DNA from: Dipteris shenzhenensis
Taxonomy: Eukaryota > Polypodiophyta > Polypodiopsida > Gleicheniales
Length of the DNA: 64,000 nt
NCBI GenBank assembly: GCA_047967505.1
Contig: CM106538.1
Reading direction: 5' to 3' (one strand)
Shown here piece after piece: positions 57,101 to 64,000 of the stretch. The position numbers and the translations under genes are program-made. How positions within the stretch are numbered: position 1 is the first letter of the stretch; each line of letters starts with the position of its first letter. The notes beneath the pieces are model-generated. The model saw only the letters and a list, made by a program, of their open reading frames with translations, had not been told where the DNA came from and searched no databases.

Positions 57101-60100
57101 TGATAAAGCAAGCCCAAAGTGGCTCTCTAAAATGAATGGGATGGGATTCATAGCCCAAAGTGGCTTTGTAAAAGTAATCCCCTACTTTGGGGAAGGATGC
57201 TTTTGGATGTACTATTTTTGGCCCTTTGCCTTAGAAAATGCAATTATAAATATTCTAGAGGGGAAGAAAGGGCCACCATCTAGAGGGGGCAGATTGGACC
57301 CCATGAGGCATCGCTCTCTCATAGCTATCCCTTATTCCTTTTCCCTTTGTTCATTGCATTACAATTCTTTTGGCTCATCAATTTGTGATATGGTTAAGCT
57401 CTGATTTTTGTAACAACAAGCCTTTCTTGAGCCTTTGTATCTCTCAGGTCACGTGCCTTTGTAAGCTTTCAATTATCATTTCGAGTTTCTTCCGTGTTGA
57501 GTGTCATTGGGAGCTTCTATCATTAGAAGCCTTCTACTCAGATGCTTCTTTCACAGCAAGCAGCTCCTTGCAGGTTGCTTCTTCAAAGCCTTGAAAGCTT
57601 TCTTCTACTTGAGCTTTTAGTTGCAAGTTGATAACTTCAAGCTTCTTTTAGCTTTCTTTCAAGCACTCCTTGAAGCACCTTTGAAAAGACACAATAACCC
57701 CACGATTACAGAACATATTTCACCATCAACAACTCAAAACAAACTCAATATGCAAAGCAAAAACTCAGCAAACCTTTGTAAAACCCGCAACAAGCTTCTC
57801 ACAACAACCCTGATAGAATCTTCTCATAGATTTAAAAAATGAGGACCATGAAAGAAGGAAAGCATGTTCCCTAACACATAGTCCTTTCCACCAACAATGT
57901 ACCTTCACTAAATTCAAAAATCTAATAGTCACTAACACATAGTTAGAACTCTCACCTACTAGGTAGACCTTTACTGCTTTGATACAAGGTGAAAGAGGCA
58001 CGAAAGAGGACACACAATCCAACACTCAATGTACACAACAAAGAAGATGAGAGACGACACATAGTTGGCTATACAAAATGTACACTCTCTATCATACAAA
58101 AAAGATAAACATAATGCAATATATACTGAAACCTTATGTGGGTTGCCAATTCACAAAAGGACTTAGGATCCCTTCTAGAGTCCTCTATCCTCCTATCCAT
58201 CTACCCATGTATACAATATTTGAACCCTAGGGCGCCAAGTCAATATGTAATATGTTACTACCCTCGTCTAAAATCCAAGGTATGGGGGGACAAGGTCCAT
58301 ATATAAATATGCATGGATTTCCTTTTAAAAAATCAAATATGCAAGGGAAAAATATGGAAATCTCATGTCCCCCCTCCCACAAAATATAAGGTATATACCT
58401 TGAAAAATATGCAAGATTTTAAGATTTGTACATATTTTTCATAATATGTGAGGCCCAAGGGGGGGGGTAAAACAAAAACACACTAAAATATGAGAACCCA
58501 TCTCCTTTCAAATTAATGTAACGTTTTCATGTGTTACCCAAATTTCAAGGTGTAAACACATATTTGAAGCTCTTTTAGTGTAGAACACAATCATCTTAAT
58601 TTGAATACTTTCTACTCATGGCATATTGTTAAATTCATCTCATACTCAAGATTTTGATAGGTTTTCTTATTAAAGGGAGTTGGCGCCCCAGGATTTGAAC
58701 ATATGTAACACCATGTGTACATGGATGATGACTGGCCCAATGACCCATACTTCAACATACGAGGTTCACTTCAAGGCTTCCTGCCTTCTTTCGACTTGCA
58801 TCTTCATCATCATGGGTTTTCAACTTAGGGCAAAATGATGTCCACAATTGAATATGCCAATTGGGTCATCGCTTCTTCTTCTTCTACATTGGTAGGTTTG
58901 TTGTGGGTATAGGTCGCATTAGCGATGCAGTCTAGCCCCATTCAAGTTTCGCGCCCCGCTTGGTTGTGAGTGGAAGCTGCAACTAAGCATGCAATTCTGC
59001 CAAAGTATGTTGTAGGATCCAAATTACATAGAGGCTGCAAGCTATGTCTCTCATGAATCTACCGGTGGTGCTGGTGCTTATTTCCTTCTTCTTGCCAAAG
59101 CTCCTTTGTCGAATGATTTCTTCTACAACTGATGTGTTGTGCTGCTGCTGTGAAATCAAGATATAGACAATTCCAAAAATAGTGTTCCACAAAGATTGCT
59201 TGCAACAGGTCACTTCGAATCTTGTGAATCCATTTCTACCACTTGCATTACTTTTCACCTTAGTTTTTTTCCCTTAAAAAAAAACCCCACTTGCATGTAA
59301 GGTAAGCTTAGTAGATTGATGTCACTTCTCAAACACAGCAAGAGTGGCTTTTCGCAGGCTGAGCTATGATTCCAGATATCAACAAGGAATTCCTTGGTGC
59401 TTCTTATGAGATCACAACTTCTAATAAGCCACTCTATATCCCATCTACAAACATCTAATTACATGTAGCAATGTTTGATCGGGGCTCTTGTGTCAACTGC
59501 TGCAGCCTACAATGTTTCTCTCCCATAAACTGGCTACTACTACCAAACACGACTTATGTATTTTTCTAGGGTTGAACCTGTAACTTTGATACCAATGTGA
59601 TGTTTCCTAGCAAACAGGGCTCTACATTGAACCTATAGCTCTAATACCATCCAAAGAGGCTAGTACCATTGTGATGTTTCTTAGCAAAGAGGGCTCTCTC
59701 CATGTTCTCCACCAAGCCATGGTCCCTAGAGTGCTTCCGTTTGCACCGTATGTGAACTCCTCCTTCAATTTTTCTCTCTGGCCTCTTCCATGATGAAGCT
59801 CTCTCTCTAGAAACCTCCCTTGAACCCAACACTTGCCAAGTGGCTCCATATCTTGGCGCCGTGTTCCCTTAAGGAACCTTACCATAAAAGCCCTCTTATA
59901 GGCTCCCTCTTTGCATCTCTTTCCTAATGCGTCGGCCTATGAGTAAACCTAGACCCAAACCCTCGAAGCCCCACTAAATGGAAGTGTTGTTGAACCCTTT
60001 GGTTTCTTGCCTCACCATAACTAGGCCGCACACTCCACAATATGGTTGACGTAATATAAATCCTAAACCCTACATCTTAAACCCTAAATCCAAAGTCTTA

Positions 60101-60854
60101 AACTCGAAACTCTAATCTACTTCAGTAAAGATAAGAGATTGAGTCTAAGCAACCATAAGTCGCTTGCAAATCTAGGATTGAGAGGCAAGCCTATAGCTTC
60201 GACATAGGTGCAGCCTCATATAAGGAGGTCGATTGCAACTTCTTCATCATGGCCTCAAACTCAAATATGACATGTACATGCTCGATTGTGCCTCTAAAGA
60301 TTGCATCCATCCTTCATCTCCTCAACTTTGACATAGAAAAAGATATCCCTCATGTGAGTCCTCAAGGCCATCATTTGCCTCGTTTAGCTTCAAGCATGAT
60401 CACCCTCTATCCACAACATCCCTAGAAAGCTCGCGTAATATATGTAATTGCACGGTTATATTTGGTACCAATATTAGGTCCTCTTGAGCTCTTGACTAGA
60501 GAATGAGGAACGTACACGATGTATCATGTCAATGATAGGATGGAAAGCTTCTTTCTAACACGTTTGTGATCTCCTTTTGAATCCATATTAAATATCACCA
60601 TTACTCTGTGGCTTACCATGGGCTTCATACTAGTCTTTATTACTTTACTAGCTTGGTAGTCAATGCATATTGTTTGATGCATATTCTTTTTCATATTTAT
60701 TATTGCCCTTGTCTTTTCTTATAGAGAATAATGCTACATGCATAGGTGACTTTAATAAAAGGTTCTTTCTTGGGCAGTGCAAGGGGGGGGGGACATGCCA
60801 CAACTAACCCGTTACTACAAGATCTTAGGCTCAAGCTATGATAAAAGGGTCCTC
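57101..60854. other. Intergenic with possible LTR remnants
   Basis: AGCCCAAAGTGGCT recurs at 57111 and 57152. Degenerate primer-binding-like strings (CTTTGATACAA near 57978, CTTTGATACCA at 59585, CTCTAATACCA at 59640) suggest fragments of minus-strand copia LTRs. No gag or pol was recognised. The G run at 58458-58466 and other homopolymers are unremarkable. Confidence 0.45.
59585..59703. repeat. Short direct duplication next to primer-binding-like sites
   Basis: ACCAATGTGATGTTTCCTAG and ACCATTGTGATGTTTCTTAG occur about 75 bases apart, each followed by CAAASAGGGCTCT. Possibly a doubled LTR edge of a copia-type element. Confidence 0.6.
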
Positions 60855-60985
60855 GATGTTATGGAGGTGCTTGGTGACCCCATCAAGGCCTCAATGTTAT
60901 GGAGGTGCGTGGTGACCCCCTCAACGTTATGGACATTATGGAGGTGCTCGGTGACCCCCATGACATTATGGAGGTGCTTTGCCTA
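60855..60985. repeat. Four-copy ~30-39-bp tandem repeat
   Basis: ATGGAGGTGC starts at 60861, 60899, 60938 and 60968, each of the first three followed by GGTGACCCC. No function suggested. Confidence 0.85.
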
Positions 60986-61440
60986 CAATGCAAGCATTGC
61001 CATCGAGGCCATCTTGTTGGCATGTAAATAATCAACCAGCCATAGGAATGAGAATGGCAGTCTTTCCATGAAGCCATTTCACCCTATCCCCAAGAGGTGG
61101 TGGCCTCTAATGATGTGTTGCGACAGTGATCTATTGTTATTGCCACTAATGAAGTTAAGTCTAAGTGTAGAGAGCTATACTCATTTTTTAATGTAATTCA
61201 CCCTCGAATCCTGCTGAGTGCAAGTCCCCCAAAGAAGGGAAAAGTAAGTCCCCCAAAGAAGGGAAAAGTTGTGTAGCTTTCAAGGACTCATGGAGCCCGG
61301 TTTCCTCACTATCCTTTCACAGCTTGTCTATCATGCCACCCTTTCCAAAGACTGTTGTTCTTCTTGTCCTTTTCTATCTTCTAATTGTCAATAGGCACCA
61401 TATTTGAATGTCTTCTATACTATCTATTATGGAGGGAGAG

Positions 61441-61580
61441 AGTGAACCTTGGAGCCACGTGTCGAGCTCGGAGGGAGTTGGGAGAGCGAACCTTGGAGCC
61501 ATGTGTCGAGCTCGGAGGGAGCTGGGAGAGTGAACCTTGGAGCCACGTGTCGAGCTCGGAGGGAGCTGGGAGTGTTGAAT
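61441..61580. repeat. 44-bp tandem repeat, three copies
   Basis: GAACCTTGGAGCCAYGTGTC starts at 61444, 61488 and 61532, exactly 44 bases apart, with few differences. The frames through it are repeat artefacts. Confidence 0.92.
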
Positions 61581-61800
61581 GCTTTGGAGCCATCGGAGCC
61601 ATCACGCCATGAAGTCGTCTTCAATAATGCCTCCCGTGCCTCCCGTCTCCTCCAGCCTCCATCGCGCGAGTCTCTCGTTGAGCATATCGACTCCCGCCGT
61701 TGCTTCTCCAGTGCCTCGACAGCTTGCTCATCCTCGACAACTTGCTCGACAGCTTGCTCATCCTATGTTGCTCTTGACAGCGCCATTTCGATCGCCACCT

Positions 61801-62130
61801 CCTGTGCAGCCTTTTGTACCTCTCCATATCTTGACCTCTAGCAGTTCCTGAGATCTCGACCTCCAACAGCTCCTGATCCGCTCCATATCTCGACCACCAG
61901 CAGATAGATCTCGACCTCCATATCTCGACCTCCAGTAGATAGATATCGATCGCCACCTCCATAATAGATAGTATAGATATAGAAGTATAGAAGATATCGA
62001 TCGCCACCTTTGTGTAGCCTTTTGTACCTCTCCATATCTTGACCTCTAGCAGTTCCTGATCCGCTCCATATCTCGACCTCCAGCAGCTCCTGATCTGCTC
62101 CATATCTCGACCTCCAGCAGTTCCGTCGAC
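61801..62130. repeat. ~209-bp direct duplication with CGACCTCCAGCAG modules
   Basis: TGTGCAGCCTTTTGTACCTC near 61801 and TGTGTAGCCTTTTGTACCTC near 62010 begin two similar blocks. Between and after them ATATCTCGACCTCCAGCAG-type modules recur. The Glu/Arg-rich minus-strand frames are artefacts of these modules. Confidence 0.8.
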
Positions 62131-62367
62131 CAGCAGCCAGCTCCAAGGACTTCACGTCCTCAGTTCATGTACACGAGTAGGCTCCAACAAACATCCTCTG
62201 CTCCTGTGTGCAGACTTGAAGTAGACATCCTCAGTTCGACGTCTTGGTGGACGATTCCTTCAACAACCATTTGTATTGCCAGGTTGATTTGCTATGGTTT
62301 ACTTTCAGTTGATCGGTCTGCTAAGCGAGTTTATTTTGCATTCCGAGAGATAGTGGACGTGTTGCAA

Positions 62368-62369
<2 letters not shown>

Positions 62370-62407
<38 letters not shown>

Positions 62408-62478
62408 CCCCCCCCCCTCTTCCACTTATCTTTCTCTTGCATTGGATCATCCCTCAAGACGGTTTTTAAGCATGTGCA

Positions 62479-62529
<51 letters not shown>

Positions 62530-62553
62530 ATGTGTGTGTGAGAGAGAGTGTGT

Positions 62554-62584
<31 letters not shown>

Positions 62585-63323
62585 CTTTTGTGTTTTTGTG
62601 AGAGAGGGAGAGAGAGAGAGGGGGGGGGACGTTTATAGAATTTTTGTATGTGGTTTTGAGAGAGGGAGAGAAAGAGAGGTGTAGGGGTTGATCGATGCTA
62701 GGGGAAGATGAAAGGGCATGAATATCTAAGGAAAGGAGATGAAAGAAAATGAAGATAATGGAGGAACGAAAGAAGGTAGATTTGAGCAAGCAAGGAGAGA
62801 TTTTCCTGAAGGAAAAGAGGTAGTGTGCACCCTGTTATAGGTCAATCAATCGCCATCATGCAACCTTGCATGTAGACACATATGCTACACCCTCCTTTCC
62901 CTTCAACTAATTAACTGATTTTAGCATATTCTTTAAGTTAGGGTACATGCTGGTGCCAATCTTACGTGCATTTTGGGAGATAGTGGCATGTGAAGTTTTG
63001 TAATCCTTACAAGCTATATCTATATCTAATCAATTGTGTGTGTGTGTATGTGTGCGCGTGTATGTGTGTGTGTGTGTGTTGTGTGTGTGTGTATGTGTTA
63101 ACACCTCTAGCTGCGGGTTTTTTTTGTGTGTATTTTTGTGCCTCTAGCCTCTATCTATAGCATGCATAGAAGTGTACGTGCCATTTTTAGAGAGAGAGAG
63201 AGAGAGATTATGTGTGTATGTGTTAACACCTCTAGCTACGGGGTTTTTTTTTGTGTGTGAGTTGAGATGTGCATTTTGAGAGATAGTGTCGTTAGTCATT
63301 TGATAAACCCTCCCCCTCCCCCT

Positions 63324-63367
<44 letters not shown>

Positions 63368-63710
63368 GCTATGGTTTTTGGTGTGTGTGTGTGTTGAGAT
63401 ACACATTTCCAGAGGCAGTGGCGTTAGTCATTTGATAAACCCCTCACCCCCCCCCTCACTCTCTCTCTCTCGCATTCACAAATCTTGCATGGCGCTCACA
63501 TTCACACACAAATGTAAAAACATAACGTTTATAATCCTTAAAGCTATATGTATATCTAATCAATTGTGTGTGTGTGTGTGTGCACGTGTGTGTGTGTGTG
63601 TGTGTGTTGTGTGTGCATGTATGTGTGTGTGTGTGTTGTGTGTGTGTGTGTTGAGATGTGCATTTCGAGAGATAGTGTCATTAGTCATTTGATAAACCCT
63701 CCCCCCTCCC

Positions 63711-63775
<65 letters not shown>

Positions 63776-64000
63776 TCTCTCTCTCTAGCTATGGTTTTGT
63801 GTGTGTGTGTGTGTTGAGATACACATTTCTAGAGGCAGTGGCGTTAGTCATTTGATAAACCCCTCGCCCCCCCCTCTCTCTCTCTCTCTCTCGCATTCAC
63901 AAATCTTGCATGGCGCTCACATTCACACACAAATGTAAAAACATAACGTTTATAATCCTTACAAGCTATATGTATATCTAATCAATTGTGTGTGTGTGTA
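62370..64000. repeat. Composite tandem repeat of CT, GA, GT microsatellites and short unique blocks
   Basis: Long CT (62372-62405, 63331-63366, 63716-63785), GA (62484-62524) and GT (62556-62584, 63565-63608) runs alternate with conserved blocks. GTTGAGATACACATTT starts at 63393 and 63813, a 420-base period. The block AGTCATTTGATAAACCC recurs four times, and CGCATTCACAAATCTTGCATGG twice. The array runs off the window edge. Confidence 0.9.

Noticed and set aside
61621-62155. Glu/Arg-rich minus-strand frames of 105-160 codons
   Set aside because: They reflect repeated CGACCTCCAGCAG modules.

Overview
The window looks like nuclear DNA of a land plant. It holds one intact multi-exon plant-type amino-acid permease gene with GT-AG introns, set among decayed Ty1/copia, Ty3/gypsy and LINE retroelements, satellites and long microsatellites. 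The very repeat-rich, gene-poor texture would suit a large-genome plant such as a fern or gymnosperm, but nothing in the sequence fixes the species. No rRNA, tRNA, CRISPR or prokaryotic operon structure was recognised.

Layout. 1-4.3 kb: no gene, one ~300-bp tandem duplication. 4.3-6.1 kb: internally deleted copia remnant (minus). 6.9-10.2 kb: decayed LINE (minus). 10.8-12.75 kb: ~180-bp satellite whose units each carry an inverted repeat. 12.9-15.7 kb: a polypyrimidine tract split by a small gag-only copia element with two LTRs and a perfect 5-bp target duplication. 18.1-23.7 kb: a full-length copia element (minus) with two 352-bp LTRs, inactivated by nonsense codons and frameshifts. 26.6-29.0 kb: the intact amino-acid permease (plus, 7 exons, 446 codons), with a perfect 41-bp duplication upstream and degenerate copies of its own 3' end downstream.

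30.5-41.1 kb is the most unusual part: two decayed, intron-containing genes pointing at each other. The plus-strand gene (30.5-34.0 kb) encodes a Cys-rich protein with motifs resembling an RNase-H-fold (DDE-like) transposase. The minus-strand gene (41.1-35.5 kb) seems to encode a basic N-terminus, coiled coil, RING-like zinc motif, acidic linker and an FCP1/HAD phosphatase-like domain. A large intron in each gene is filled with the same TAGTACTA-rich array, in the same orientation relative to transcription. I propose this as a candidate two-gene DNA transposon or captured-gene locus; its termini were not found.

41.7-42.4 kb: gypsy gag/protease remnant running straight into a second ~180-bp satellite (42.4-44.15 kb) that is related to the first. 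44.4-45.2 kb: 26-bp minisatellite. 45.45-48.96 kb: decayed LTR-retroelement interior ending in a polypurine tract and a TGTTAACACC LTR start. 51.6-52.1 kb: gypsy integrase C-terminus. The rest, to 64 kb, is mostly gene-free repeats, ending in a composite ~420-bp tandem repeat built on CT, GA and GT microsatellites. The only gene I expect to make a functional protein is the permease.
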